A stretch of DNA of 64,000 nucleotides. Source: Spirosoma fluviale (lineage in GTDB: Bacteria > Bacteroidota > Bacteroidia > Cytophagales > Spirosomataceae). The notes beneath the pieces were generated by a model, which saw only the letters and a list, made by a program, of their open reading frames with translations, did not search any database and was not told the origin of the DNA. Shown here one piece after another: positions 52,566 to 63,694 of this stretch. The stretch is taken from NCBI RefSeq assembly GCF_900230225.1, contig NZ_OCNH01000001.1, positions 1,302,001 to 1,366,000 of the forward strand. The letters are read 5' to 3'. The number at the start of each line of letters is the position of its first letter. Position 1 is the stretch's first letter. The translations under genes and the position numbers were made by a program.

Positions 52566-52573
52566 TATTTTTG
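52566..52573 (+). promoter_or_regulatory. -7 element of the 452-residue membrane protein gene
   Basis: TATTTTTG is an exact TAnnTTTG 33 bases before the GTG start at 52606. Confidence 0.5.
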
Positions 52574-52605
52574 AACGATAACCATCTCAACTTATCTCAA
52601 CGTTC

Positions 52606-53964
52606 GTGATCGAATCGCCTACTCCTGAGCCGTCGTTCCTGCCTGACCAGGAGGAAAAGTTACGTGAACTGACCACCCAGAGCTGGAATCTTGAACTGGT
52701 TATTTCGGGGGCCGCCTTGTTTGCCATCCTGCAACTGCCCGAGCTGCTCGATCAGGTTTTCGATTATTTACGGTTTAACTTCATGAGCCAGACGACGGGT
52801 TTGCAGGCCATTTTGCCCTCGTTGGCTTACAGTATGATGAAGGCAATCGGCTACGTACTGTTTATGGCGTTCCTGACCAACTTCGTAATGCGGGCGTTCT
52901 GGGTGGGGCTGGTGGGTTTGCTGGCCGTGTACCCATCCGGTATCCACTACGACCGAATCCCGTTTACAACGCCTTTCGCACAAAAGAAAATGGCCGATGA
53001 CATGGGGCCGCTCGACCGCTATATTCTGCGACTCGATCAGCGGTGCAACATCGTTTTTGCGGTAGCGTTTCTGTTTGTATTAATTCTGATTGTTGTAGCG
53101 TTCTCGTATCTGCTCATCCTGCTGGTTTATTCGGTACTACGGCCTTTCCTGTCGTCCGAAGTCTGGCAACAGGTCAAGATTGGAGCCGGTGTACTGTTTG
53201 GCCTCTATGTGCTGGCCGGCATTGTGTTAAGTCTGCCAAAAGTGAGGGCAAATCCAAGCGGCATTGTCTGGCATTACCGGCTCGTGACCGTCAGTAAACT
53301 GATGTACTGGGGGATGCACAAACCCTTTCTCTTTATTATCAATACCTTTTACAGCCATCTGCCGTATCAAAAAATACTGCGTACGGTACTGGTAATGATG
53401 GTTGTCTTCATTGGGTTGCTTTTGGTTGAGTATTCGTCTGACCTTGCCCGTACCGATCGGCGGGTGTCGACCTTCAACCGACGCCATCTCTACACGGCCC
53501 GTGTCGATAGTCTATTTGTCAACCCGACCGCCTACGATAACCAACTTGCCGAAGGTGCCTATGTCGATGTAGCCGCTATTCAGGCTGATGTGATCCGGGA
53601 GCCTTTCATCCGGCTGTATATCGCCTATCCAAAAGCGTTGGATACGTTACTGACCCGACTGGCTCCCGAACCCACCTGGAACGACACTCTACTCCGAACC
53701 GAAAAACGTCGACTTATCGCCGAGTGGAGCTGCCAGCAGACCAACCGACTGATGCGTATTTCGGTCAATGACTCCCTATACGCTAACCCGGACCTGCTCT
53801 TTACGCGACGCGGCTCTCAGGAACAGCGTGGCTGGCAAACGGTACTCATTCCGACTAATCTTAAAATGGGCAAGAACACCCTTCGAATCACCATACAGGC
53901 CGACTCCCTCGCCAAACCCGAAGAACTGATGACCATTCCGTTCTGGTATGTGCCGGAAAACTGA
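52606..53964 (+). CDS. Bacteroidota membrane protein of unknown function
   Basis: The 452-residue frame starts with GTG at 52606; no ATG lies before the first helix. Helices are predicted near 30-50, 70-105, 145-180, 200-220 and 265-285. The last 165 residues are extracytoplasmic or cytoplasmic and beta-rich (LYIAYPKALDTLLTRLAPEP, MLIPTNLKMGKNTLRIT-like). I recognise no named domain. A promoter element precedes the start. Context is neutral. Confidence 0.7.
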   Translation: MIESPTPEPSFLPDQEEKLRELTTQSWNLELVISGAALFAILQLPELLDQVFDYLRFNFMSQTTGLQAILPSLAYSMMKAIGYVLFMAFLTNFVMRAFWVGLVGLLAVYPSGIHYDRIPFTTPFAQKKMADDMGPLDRYILRLDQRCNIVFAVAFLFVLILIVVAFSYLLILLVYSVLRPFLSSEVWQQVKIGAGVLFGLYVLAGIVLSLPKVRANPSGIVWHYRLVTVSKLMYWGMHKPFLFIINTFYSHLPYQKILRTVLVMMVVFIGLLLVEYSSDLARTDRRVSTFNRRHLYTARVDSLFVNPTAYDNQLAEGAYVDVAAIQADVIREPFIRLYIAYPKALDTLLTRLAPEPTWNDTLLRTEKRRLIAEWSCQQTNRLMRISVNDSLYANPDLLFTRRGSQEQRGWQTVLIPTNLKMGKNTLRITIQADSLAKPEELMTIPFWYVPEN

Positions 53965-54021
53965 GGTGTGAAGAAGTATGATCACTTTTCTGAGTTCTCA
54001 CTTTTTTCGAGCCTTTTTATA

Positions 54022-55122
54022 CTACTTATACCCTAGGAAACCTACCGTCGATGTACTGAATCCCATGAATTGCCGGGTCATCGTATCGATCAGGCTTAAG
54101 CCGTTGGTCGAATTAGTGAAGTAGACAACGGCCTCCCGGCGCTTGCGATTGGCTACCATATAGCATTTGTACGTGTCATTGTCGCCCCAATGCCAGAAAT
54201 AATCGGCGGCAGGTGTGCGCTCAAGCCCAACCCCCAACCCCCAACTGAGGGTTGGCGACAACGTTTCGCCACCCGAAAATCTGGTTGGCAGTTGTCCCTG
54301 CGAGGTCAGCATCTGGTCGATGGTACTGATTTTGACTCCCTTCGAGGTTAGAATGGCAAGTATGAATCGGGCGTAATCGTCGGCAGTGGTTTGCAGTGAA
54401 TAAGCGGCATTTGCCAGGCTGGATTTGTATTTTGGTTCGGGCTCTCCATCCTGATTATGCGGCAGGGAGAAGTTAGCGTCGAAAGCTGGGTTCCAGATGT
54501 AGCTGCTCCGGGTCATTTGCAGGGGCTTGAACACCAGTTCTGTCATAAGTGTATTCAGCGGTTTGCCCGTAATTTTCTCCACAACTTTTTGCAGGTACAC
54601 ATACCCTTCGCCCGAGTAGCCAAATCGTTCGCCGGGGGGCGCTACCATTGCCAGTTTGGGTGACCTTCGGTTTTTGCGCCAGTTGGGAAAACCTGTTCGA
54701 TGGCTTAGCACCAGTCGGGCAGTTATTTTTTTATACCGGTCATCGCTGGCAACATCCGGGTAGGGCAGGTACTCGAACAGGGGTTTGTCGAGGTCAAGTA
54801 ACTCCTGTTCCACCAACTGTAATACGGCGTACGCGAACACCGGTTTGCTGAGAGAAGCCGCATCGAAAATGGTTTCGGAGGTGACCCGCTGGGTTGAGTC
54901 TGACTTGGTAAGTCCGTATCCCTGGCGATAGTGAAGGGCACCGTTCCGTATGATGGCAATGGATAACCCCGGCACGTGCGCGCTATCCATAAGTCGTCTG
55001 ACAAACTGGTCAATCTCGCGGTTCGATTCATCGGCCGGTACCCGTTGTGCGCTGGCGGAGAGCGTGATCAGCCAAATAACGACCAGCCAAAGGCAATGAA
55101 GAGAATGTAACAGACATGTCAT
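54022..55122 (-). CDS. Serine hydrolase (beta-lactamase family)
   Basis: The 366-residue protein has a signal peptide (LLHSLHCLWLVVIWLITLSASAQ). Catalytic Ser and Lys lie in DAASLSKPVF (SLSK), the Tyr motif in FGYSGEGYVYL, and a HWGDND replaces the KTG-like triad. These suit class C-type serine hydrolases/esterases and D-Ala-D-Ala peptidases. The substrate is open. It would act in the periplasm. Downstream is clear; upstream lies the Hsp70-like gene on the same strand with a 134-base gap. Confidence 0.92.
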   Translation of the reverse strand: MTCLLHSLHCLWLVVIWLITLSASAQRVPADESNREIDQFVRRLMDSAHVPGLSIAIIRNGALHYRQGYGLTKSDSTQRVTSETIFDAASLSKPVFAYAVLQLVEQELLDLDKPLFEYLPYPDVASDDRYKKITARLVLSHRTGFPNWRKNRRSPKLAMVAPPGERFGYSGEGYVYLQKVVEKITGKPLNTLMTELVFKPLQMTRSSYIWNPAFDANFSLPHNQDGEPEPKYKSSLANAAYSLQTTADDYARFILAILTSKGVKISTIDQMLTSQGQLPTRFSGGETLSPTLSWGLGVGLERTPAADYFWHWGDNDTYKCYMVANRKRREAVVYFTNSTNGLSLIDTMTRQFMGFSTSTVGFLGYK

Positions 55123-55256
55123 GGCAATGCGTTTCAGGAAAAGAGGCAGATTGGCTAAACCTGTTGCATAAAGCTAATCAGGTCGAGCTTATTTATCAAC
55201 CGTTCTGGTATTATCCTCTTTCCAGCCCTGGCATTTTGTCCATGCGGACGTCACAA

Positions 55257-56543
55257 TTAACGTGTTACCAGCTTTGATTGAGCACTGTTTCCAAATTTGT
55301 ACTGGCTGTCGTAGGCCAGACCCAGACCAACGCTGGAAAGTTTGTTTTCGTCGGCGATGGCCGCTTTGGGAAAGAGCCGTCTGAATTCGGTCTGGATTGA
55401 CTTCACTTCGGTGGAACCACCCGTCAAAATGACCAAATTGATGTCATCATTGTTGACACCCGCCAGTTGAATACATTCTCTGGCCGAAAGGGATATTTTC
55501 TCTACCTCGTCGGCAATGGCGTCTTCAAATAAAGAACGCTGAACCGGTATAACGAAGCCGCTCTCAATAAAATCTAAAGGGGCTTTATGCTCATGCTCGG
55601 CTGTGAGGGCAATCTTGGTCCCTTCGGCGGCCGACAGTAAGGTATGGCCGGTTTCGTCTTCGAGCACTTGCAGCAGCCGCCGATACCGTGTTTTATCGTG
55701 CGACTGGTGGAGCAACTGCCGAACCTGCTGGATAACTTTCGGCGTGTACAGAAAGTTAACCTTACTCCATTCTGCCAGGTCATGGAAGGGTTTTAGAGGA
55801 ACCTCCAGACGCTTGTCGCCGTAGGTGCTTCGGTAGCCTATTTCGGGCATGAGAGCTGCCAGACTCAACTCTTTGTCAAAGTCATTGCCCCCCACCCGAA
55901 TTCCGGTATTGGCCAGAATATCCTGCGAGCGGTCGGCTTTGTGGATGTATTTGTTTGACAGCTTTATAACCGTAAAATCCGACGTTCCACCCCCCAAATC
56001 GGCGACTATGGCCAGTTTTTCGCTGGTAAGTTGGGCTTCGTGGGCAAAAGCGGCTGCAATAGGCTCAAACTGAAATTCGATGTTTTTGAATCCAATGCGT
56101 TGCGCAATGGCGTGTAGTTCGGCTTGCGCCTGTATGTCGGCTTGTGGGTTATTATCGACAAAGTGAACGGGGCGGCCCATCACAACATTCTCGATTTCCT
56201 GATCAGTGACCGCATCGGCTTTGTCCTTTATGTGCTTTAGAAAAGAAGTAATGATGGTGGAGAAGTTCATGGATGCGCCATTGACCAGCGTTCCCTGCTT
56301 CATGAGCGGTGTTCCCAATACCCGCTTCAAACTCCGCATAAACCGGCCGTCCTGCCGATCGAGGAACATGTTGATGGCTAACCGGCCATAAACCGCTTTA
56401 TTATCGACACGCTTAAAGAAAATTGCGCTGGGTATGGTAACCTGCGCCTGCTCAACCGGCACCAGGCTGATGTTGCCGTCGTTGGTAATGGCAATACTTG
56501 AATTGGACGTGCCAAAGTCTATTCCGCAAGAAATGTTTGTCAT
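55257..56543 (-). CDS. YegD-like Hsp70-family protein
   Basis: The 428-residue protein has the ATPase fold: CGIDFGTSNSSIAI (phosphate-1), ADLGGGTSDFTVIKL (phosphate-2 near 175) and VILTGGSTEVKSIQ (adenosine motif near 375). No substrate-binding domain follows, and the length matches YegD (450). YegD relatives are Hsp70-like ATPases with unknown clients. A chaperone role is inferred only from the fold. The J-domain fusion at 13202 is a distant possible partner, with no direct evidence. Confidence 0.92.
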   Translation of the reverse strand: MTNISCGIDFGTSNSSIAITNDGNISLVPVEQAQVTIPSAIFFKRVDNKAVYGRLAINMFLDRQDGRFMRSLKRVLGTPLMKQGTLVNGASMNFSTIITSFLKHIKDKADAVTDQEIENVVMGRPVHFVDNNPQADIQAQAELHAIAQRIGFKNIEFQFEPIAAAFAHEAQLTSEKLAIVADLGGGTSDFTVIKLSNKYIHKADRSQDILANTGIRVGGNDFDKELSLAALMPEIGYRSTYGDKRLEVPLKPFHDLAEWSKVNFLYTPKVIQQVRQLLHQSHDKTRYRRLLQVLEDETGHTLLSAAEGTKIALTAEHEHKAPLDFIESGFVIPVQRSLFEDAIADEVEKISLSARECIQLAGVNNDDINLVILTGGSTEVKSIQTEFRRLFPKAAIADENKLSSVGLGLAYDSQYKFGNSAQSKLVTR

Positions 56544-56784
56544 TCGTAGCTGCCTTAATTATCGACGCGCGTTGGGTTTTTAATAGTCTGAAAAGACATA
56601 AAGTAACCGATAGGCAGGCCGTTTACTGAATAAAAGGGCGCAAAGCTACACTTAAAACGGTTTGCTTGTTGTAAAAGCGTGTTTTTAAACACTACTATGT
56701 AGTACCGACCGTCGATGCGTCGAACCGTCCCGGTCGGGCGAAAACTGTCTGGCTAAACACCCGACCGGAATGGTAAGCACTACA
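56544..56784. other. Intergenic region with CCCGACCG repeat
   Basis: Between the Hsp70-like and beta-barrel genes. CCGGTCGGG (56730-56738) and CCCGACCGG (56760-56768) can form a 9-bp stem with a 21-base loop; further partial pairings start at 56703. No gene or promoter could be defined. Confidence 0.55.
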
Positions 56785-57456
56785 TTAAAACGTGTAGGCT
56801 AACTGTGTCAACAGGCTCACCTCAAAGGAAGAATTATAGGCACTGGCTCCACCAAGTTGCCCGAATTTATACGTCCATATGGGTTGGGCCATCACCGTAT
56901 ACCGCTTGTTGATCTGGTATTGTCCGCCGACGCCCAAAAGGAGGTGGAGAATAGGGCGGGTGCTCGTTTCCAGTTTCAGATACTGCGTCGATTGCCCCGT
57001 CCGGTTAACCACAACGCGCGAGGGCAGGGGAACGTCTGTCAGCAGACCGAACGAAAAGTAAGGCGACAACGGCTTTGTCGATGATGCGTAGTTCAGGAGT
57101 AACGGAACACGAATGGCCCGGTTGTGAATGCTCGTGGTACCGTCTCCGGCAGTCGTTGGCCGAGCCTGACGGGTGGTTAACTGCTGAAACATAATGCCGG
57201 ACGAAACAGACCAGCCGGGTACATACTCGTAAAGGACAGATACGCCCGCTGAATACCCAGTAGCCCAGCGGATTCCATTTACGTAGACCGGTTCCACAAT
57301 TTGGCCGTCGCTGTTTGGATAGTAGTACCGATGTATGTAATTCGTATGGGAAAGGGTAGGAGTAACGGTCGCCGAAATGGACAGTTTTCGCTGGCCCATG
57401 CACAGGGCCGTTGGTAACCAGACGAGCGTTAACAGAAAGAGAAGGTTTCGGCTCAT
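56785..57456 (-). CDS. Outer-membrane beta-barrel protein
   Basis: The 223-residue protein has a signal peptide (MSRNLLFLLTLVWLPTALCMGQ) and alternating aromatic/small patterns typical of an 8- to 10-strand barrel: AGVSVLYEYVPGWSVSSGIMFQQL, LHLLLGVGGQYQINKRYTVMAQP and a closing LLTQLAYTF with a terminal aromatic, the Omp signature. It resembles porin-family PorT-like/outer-membrane beta-barrel domain proteins. It likely acts as an envelope structural or transport protein; function unknown. Confidence 0.85.
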   Translation of the reverse strand: MSRNLLFLLTLVWLPTALCMGQRKLSISATVTPTLSHTNYIHRYYYPNSDGQIVEPVYVNGIRWATGYSAGVSVLYEYVPGWSVSSGIMFQQLTTRQARPTTAGDGTTSIHNRAIRVPLLLNYASSTKPLSPYFSFGLLTDVPLPSRVVVNRTGQSTQYLKLETSTRPILHLLLGVGGQYQINKRYTVMAQPIWTYKFGQLGGASAYNSSFEVSLLTQLAYTF

Positions 57457-57557
57457 AACGTAGATGCCATTTTTGAGGACGGTCGATTAAAGATAAGCGT
57501 ACAACCGAAGCGTGAATTAACTTAGCCCAAAATTTACTAACCCGCCACCCTGCGCCC

Positions 57558-58496
57558 ATGCTTTTTTTAAGCCTTAGTATTCTGCTTTCTGTACTGCTAC
57601 TGCTGAATTTTCGGTTATTCCCGCGCTACGAGATCAATACGTTTCAGGCCATTGTGTTTAACTATCCGGTCTGCTTCATTACGGGATTTCTGTTGTTGCC
57701 TGCCGGTCAAACCTTTTCCATCGACTTCTCGCAAACCTGGACCTGGCTCGCTCTGGGGCTTGGCGTGGGGTTTATCCTGACGTTTTTGCTGTCGGGGGCG
57801 TCCACCCAGCGGATGGGTATTACGGCCACGTCGCTCGCCAATAATCTGTCGTTGGTTATACCCGTCTGTTTTAGCCTGTTCGCCTTTCGGGCGGGGGGCG
57901 GTGCCGCTGCGTTCGATGTGCTAAACTACCTCGGGTTGGTACTAGCTTTGGTAGCGGTTGGTCTGAGCACCTACAAAAAAGAAACGATCGTTGAAAAGCA
58001 GATAGGGGAGACCTCTCCAAAGATCAGCCGACTTGGGGTAAGTGCCCTTTTGCCGGTGGCCGTCTTTGTGTTTTATGGCGCAACAAACACCATGATCAAT
58101 TACATGAATCTGCGTTATATCCCATCTACTGATAAAACCGTTCAGGTGACGCTCACAATGGTTTTAGGAGCTATTGTTGCCGGATTAGTGATGTTGACTG
58201 TACGCATTATTCAGGGAAAAGAGCAAATTCAACTTCGGAGTCTGGTGGGTGCCGTGACCCTTGGCGTACCCAATTTTCTGAGTTTTTATACCCTGTTGCT
58301 GGCACTTTCGGCGTTTGGTAGTAACGGTGCGTTTGTTTATCCGTTATACAACATTGGCGTTATACTGCTGGCTGCGGTGGTAGCGGCTTTGTTTTTTCGG
58401 GAACAATTGTCAACCGCTAATAAGGTTGGTCTTGGGCTGGCCGTGGTAGCTATCGCGCTGATTTCGTGGCAGGAGTTGGCTAAAGCCTGGGGTTGA
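57558..58496 (+). CDS. EamA/DMT-family transporter
   Basis: This 312-residue protein has about ten helices arranged as two EamA repeats, with a Lys/Glu linker (STYKKETIVEKQIGE) between them. The motif FLLSGASTQRMGITATSLANNLSLVIPV suits DMT proteins, in short blocks of the family. The substrate is unknown. It lies on the plus strand, divergent from the beta-barrel gene. Confidence 0.9.
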   Translation: MLFLSLSILLSVLLLLNFRLFPRYEINTFQAIVFNYPVCFITGFLLLPAGQTFSIDFSQTWTWLALGLGVGFILTFLLSGASTQRMGITATSLANNLSLVIPVCFSLFAFRAGGGAAAFDVLNYLGLVLALVAVGLSTYKKETIVEKQIGETSPKISRLGVSALLPVAVFVFYGATNTMINYMNLRYIPSTDKTVQVTLTMVLGAIVAGLVMLTVRIIQGKEQIQLRSLVGAVTLGVPNFLSFYTLLLALSAFGSNGAFVYPLYNIGVILLAAVVAALFFREQLSTANKVGLGLAVVAIALISWQELAKAWG

Positions 58497-58569
58497 AAAG
58501 GCAATAGGTTTACCCGTATGGCTGCCCTTACCGCGCAACTGAGAAAAGAGACAATCCATTATAAAGACG

Positions 58570-59685
58570 ATGAAGCCCTCAAAATCAGGGAAAGTAAACT
58601 ACAGTACTATGTTGAAGACCTGTTTCGGGTTTACGCTGCTCGCGGGCTTGGTAGCCTGTAACACGACGAACGAATCAACGAATGAACAAGCCCAGGCGGC
58701 AGATTCGGCGGCTGCCTGTGTGGCTAAGGGAATGCCATCCCGGTCGGCCGCGATCCGGAACGCATCGTCGGGTACAGCAGTCGGTACTGGTAGTACAGCC
58801 GACATGGTTCTGCTTCCCGGCGGTACCTTCCTGATGGGAGCCGATGAATTTCCCGACGCCCGCCCGGTGCATTCGGTTACTGTGAAAGCGTTCTGGATGG
58901 ACACGCACGAAGTAACCAATGCTGAATTTACCCGGTTCGTGGCTGCTACCGGCTACAAGACGGTGGCCGAGCGTCCGCTGAACCCGGCCGATTACCCAGG
59001 TGTGCCCCCCGAGCAATTGGTGCCGGGGTCGGCCGTTTTTACACCACCAGTGCAAAAGGTTTCGCTGGCTAATCCATTGCAGTGGTGGGAGTACGTGAAA
59101 GGCGCTAGCTGGAATCATCCCAACGGCCCGAAAAGCAGTATAAAAGGGCACGAGAATGAGCCGGTCATCCATGTTAGTTACGAAGATGCCGTTGCCTATG
59201 CAAAATGGGCCGGAAAGCGTCTGCCAACCGAAGCCGAATGGGAGTTTGCCGCTCAGGGCGGAAAAGGAAACAGAACGTATTACTGGGGCGAAGAACTAAA
59301 GCCATCCGGCAAATGGATAGCCAATATCTACCAGGGCGATTTTCCGTCGAAGAACACCACCGAAGACGGCTTTGCCGGTGTGGCCCCCGTTAAGTCGTTC
59401 TCCGCTAATCCATACGGGCTTTATGACATGGATGGTAATGTGTGGGAATGGTGTCAGGATTTTTACCGACCGGATTACTACATGAAATCGCCGAAAATGG
59501 ATCCACAAGGGCCTTCAGACAGTTATGATCCTGAGGAACCCGGTGCGGTGAAACGTGTACAGCGGGGCGGTTCATTCCTTTGCAGCGACCAGTATTGTGT
59601 TCGTTACAAAGCCGGAAGCCGGGGGAAGGGCGAAGTTAGCAGCGGAAGCAATAACCTGGGATTTCGGTGTGTACGAGACAAATGA
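58570..59685 (+). CDS. Formylglycine-generating enzyme family lipoprotein
   Basis: The 371-residue protein carries a lipoprotein signal (CFGFTLLAGLVAC) and, after an Ala/Ser-rich linker, an FGE-sulfatase domain. DMVLLPGGTFLMGADEF starts the domain; YGLYDMDGNVWEWCQDF and RVQRGGSFLCSDQYCVRY follow. The two cysteines spaced C-x4-C match the active-site pair of human FGE (GGSYMCHRSYC), and the C-terminus ends NNLGFRCVRDK. This suggests an active oxidase that converts Cys to formylglycine in sulfatases, or a GldK-type homologue. GldK/J lack the pair. Start could also be ATG 58609. Confidence 0.87.
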   Translation: MKPSKSGKVNYSTMLKTCFGFTLLAGLVACNTTNESTNEQAQAADSAAACVAKGMPSRSAAIRNASSGTAVGTGSTADMVLLPGGTFLMGADEFPDARPVHSVTVKAFWMDTHEVTNAEFTRFVAATGYKTVAERPLNPADYPGVPPEQLVPGSAVFTPPVQKVSLANPLQWWEYVKGASWNHPNGPKSSIKGHENEPVIHVSYEDAVAYAKWAGKRLPTEAEWEFAAQGGKGNRTYYWGEELKPSGKWIANIYQGDFPSKNTTEDGFAGVAPVKSFSANPYGLYDMDGNVWEWCQDFYRPDYYMKSPKMDPQGPSDSYDPEEPGAVKRVQRGGSFLCSDQYCVRYKAGSRGKGEVSSGSNNLGFRCVRDK

Positions 59686-59757
59686 ATCCGGTTGAAAAAG
59701 AAAACTTGGCTTATGGACTACCTGAAGTAAGACGTCCCGAATCCGACTAAAAATTCG

Positions 59758-59765
59758 TATCTTTG
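59758..59765 (+). promoter_or_regulatory. -7 element of the ABC-F gene
   Basis: TATCTTTG is an exact TAnnTTTG 28 bases before ATG 59794. No clear -33 is visible. Confidence 0.6.
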
Positions 59766-59778
59766 CCGTTCAATCTGA

Positions 59779-61425
<1,647 letters not shown>

Positions 61426-61453
61426 TAGGTTAATTCATAAATTGATTTTAGTG

Positions 61454-61489
61454 AAGTGGCTGATTCAGACGGATCAGCCACTTTTTTTA
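61454..61489 (+). terminator. Terminator of the ABC-F gene
   Basis: An 11-bp stem (61454-61464 with 61473-61483) with an 8-base loop is followed by seven T. It ends the ABC-F transcript before the oxidoreductase gene. Confidence 0.88.
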
Positions 61490-61544
61490 GCCGGTGAGGG
61501 TGGTTTTTGCGTTATACGTATGACCATTCACTGTCTTCATTTGT

Positions 61545-62897
61545 ATGCTTACGTTTGACTTAATTGTAGTTGGTACTGGCTCGGCCGGTGCAACGGTTGC
61601 CCAAACGGCCCGGGAAGCCGGTAAATCTGTCGCCATTATTGATAAATTACCCTTTGGCGGAACCTGCTCGCAGCGGGGGTGTGATCCTAAAAAAGTATTG
61701 GTAGGGGCGGCCGAAATCGTAGCCCGCTCGGAGCAGCTAACAGATAAAGGCATTACGAAACCCACTACGGTCAACTGGGCCGACCTAATGCGGTTCAAGA
61801 AGACGTTCACCAGTCCGATCCCGGAACGTACACAAACGAAATTTTCTGACCTGGGTATTCAGACCTTTCACGGAAGTGCTTCATTTTTATCGGCCAGTAC
61901 AATCCGGGTTGGTGAGGACGAACTGACCGCTAAGCACATTGTGCTAGCAACGGGTCTGCGGCCACAGTTGCTCAACATTCCCGGAGAGGAGTTACTGATC
62001 GATAGTACCGGGTTTCTGGAACTTCCTGAACTACCGGCCAATATCGTTATGGTGGGTGGAGGCTATATCGCTTTTGAGTTTGCTCATATTGCTGCCCGCG
62101 CCGGAGCGAATGTTACTATTCTCCATCAGGGCCAGCGCCCGCTGGAGGGCTTCGATGCCGATCTGGTTAAGTTGCTTGTAAAGGCCATGGAATCCATTGG
62201 GATTCACGTTGTTCTGGGCGCTAAAGTAATAGCTGTGCAAGGTAATCCAGATAAGCAGACTGTTTGGTATGAACAGAACGAAAAAGAACATACTGTCTTA
62301 GCAAACGTAGTCGTTCATGCTGCCGGACGTATAGCCGATGTCGCTGAACTTAATCTGGAAAAAGCCGGTATTCGCGTTGGGAAGAAAGGTGTAACTGTAA
62401 ATGAATACCTTCAAAGTGTATCGAACCCTGGTGTGTATGCCTGTGGCGATGTGGCCGATAAGGGGTTACCCCTCACACCCCTGGCTTCGTATGAAGGACG
62501 TATTGTAGCCGGGAACATCCTGAATGGGAATAACCGGGTGTATGAAGATACTCCTGTGCCAACGGCGGTTTTTACTATCCCGACTTTGGCCTCGGTTGGC
62601 CTGACTGAGGAACAGGCCAAAGAGAAAGGACTCAAGATTAAAGTAACGTTTCAGGAAACCAGTGACTGGTACAGCAGCCGACGCATCAATGAGTCGTTTA
62701 CCGCATTCAAAACGATAGTCGATGCGCAAACCGATCAGATTCTTGGGGCGCATTTACTGGGGACTGGCAGCGAGGAAGTCATCAACTTATTTACGCTGGC
62801 AATTAAACATCAAATCACCGCAAAAGACCTGAGAAATACGTTATTGGCTTACCCTACGCATGGGTCGGACTTGAGTTCGATGTTGCCTGAGGATTGA
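61545..62897 (+). CDS. NAD(P)/FAD-dependent disulfide oxidoreductase
   Basis: The 450-residue protein has an FAD motif GTGSAGATVA, the redox pair in GGTCSQRGCDPKK (CxxxxC), a NAD motif GGGYIAFEFA and a C-terminal dimer domain with AYPTHGSDLSSML. The CxxxxC pair suits the glutathione reductase/mercuric reductase/lipoamide dehydrogenase class. The usual His-Glu active-site pair near the C-terminus (HPTxxE) is replaced by YPTHGSD, so the acid-base step may differ. The substrate is unknown. Confidence 0.92.
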   Translation: MLTFDLIVVGTGSAGATVAQTAREAGKSVAIIDKLPFGGTCSQRGCDPKKVLVGAAEIVARSEQLTDKGITKPTTVNWADLMRFKKTFTSPIPERTQTKFSDLGIQTFHGSASFLSASTIRVGEDELTAKHIVLATGLRPQLLNIPGEELLIDSTGFLELPELPANIVMVGGGYIAFEFAHIAARAGANVTILHQGQRPLEGFDADLVKLLVKAMESIGIHVVLGAKVIAVQGNPDKQTVWYEQNEKEHTVLANVVVHAAGRIADVAELNLEKAGIRVGKKGVTVNEYLQSVSNPGVYACGDVADKGLPLTPLASYEGRIVAGNILNGNNRVYEDTPVPTAVFTIPTLASVGLTEEQAKEKGLKIKVTFQETSDWYSSRRINESFTAFKTIVDAQTDQILGAHLLGTGSEEVINLFTLAIKHQITAKDLRNTLLAYPTHGSDLSSMLPED

Positions 62898-62971
62898 AAA
62901 ACGGAATTAGCAGCATACTATCTATTCCGTAAATAAGCTTATTTCGTGTCATAAATGTCTGTTTACTTGTA

Positions 62972-62979
62972 TACTTTTG
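62972..62979 (+). promoter_or_regulatory. -7 element of the TetR gene
   Basis: TACTTTTG, an exact TAnnTTTG, 47 bases before ATG 63026. Confidence 0.45.
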
Positions 62980-63025
62980 CTTAGGTGTAATTACTAAAGA
63001 TTTGAGTATTTACAGCCGTGAAGTA

Positions 63026-63646
63026 ATGAAAGAGAAAATTATAATTAGTGCACTTGAACAGTTTTTGCGCTTTGGGGTTCGAAAAGTAACGATACAGCAG
63101 ATAATATATCCATTGGGCTTATCGACACATGCCGTATACAAATATTTCGCCAGTAAAGAAGATCTGGTGGAAGCGTGTTTGTTAGTTCAATATGAGCGGC
63201 TGTTTCAACAATATCAAGAGATCGAAGGTCGGGTTACTAATCCTGTTCTGTTGCTTTTTCAGCTCTATCAAAAGCTTATGAGTCTGGATTTTGCGATCAA
63301 TCCCGTGTTTTATTCCGACTTGAATCGGTACTATCCTGAATTGCAGGATAAAGTACTTGACAACGAAATCAAAAGATTTGGCCCGTTCTTCTTCAAAATA
63401 ATAGAAGCCGGGAAAAAGCAAGGCTACATACAGGCCAATGTACCGACGGAAATATTTGCCGTAGCCCTAAATGCGGTGTATCGGCTACTGACCCGGTCGA
63501 ACACGTATGAGTTATTCGAATCAAGTCCTTTCGAACTGGCGAATCATACCGTTGGCCTGTATATACGAGGAGCTTGCACCGAAAAAGGTATTCGCGAAAT
63601 AGAAATCAATAAGTCATTAACTTTATTCGAAAAGCCAAGGGCGTAA
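63026..63646 (+). CDS. TetR/AcrR family regulator
   Basis: Using ATG 63026 the protein has 206 residues. The HTH lies near 10-55: ISALEQFLRFGVRKVTIQQI, then GLSTHAVYKYFASKEDLVE, the TetR recognition helix region. The C-terminal ligand domain is helical (LLFQLYQKLMSLDFAI, then AVYRLLTRSNTYELF). It probably represses a nearby efflux or redox gene; the flavin oxidoreductase upstream is a candidate, without proof. A TTG start at 63002 is possible. Confidence 0.9.
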   Translation: MKEKIIISALEQFLRFGVRKVTIQQIIYPLGLSTHAVYKYFASKEDLVEACLLVQYERLFQQYQEIEGRVTNPVLLLFQLYQKLMSLDFAINPVFYSDLNRYYPELQDKVLDNEIKRFGPFFFKIIEAGKKQGYIQANVPTEIFAVALNAVYRLLTRSNTYELFESSPFELANHTVGLYIRGACTEKGIREIEINKSLTLFEKPRA

Positions 63647-63694
63647 CTCCCTTTGTCAACAGACGTTGTCATGTATGTAACAACGGTCTATTAC

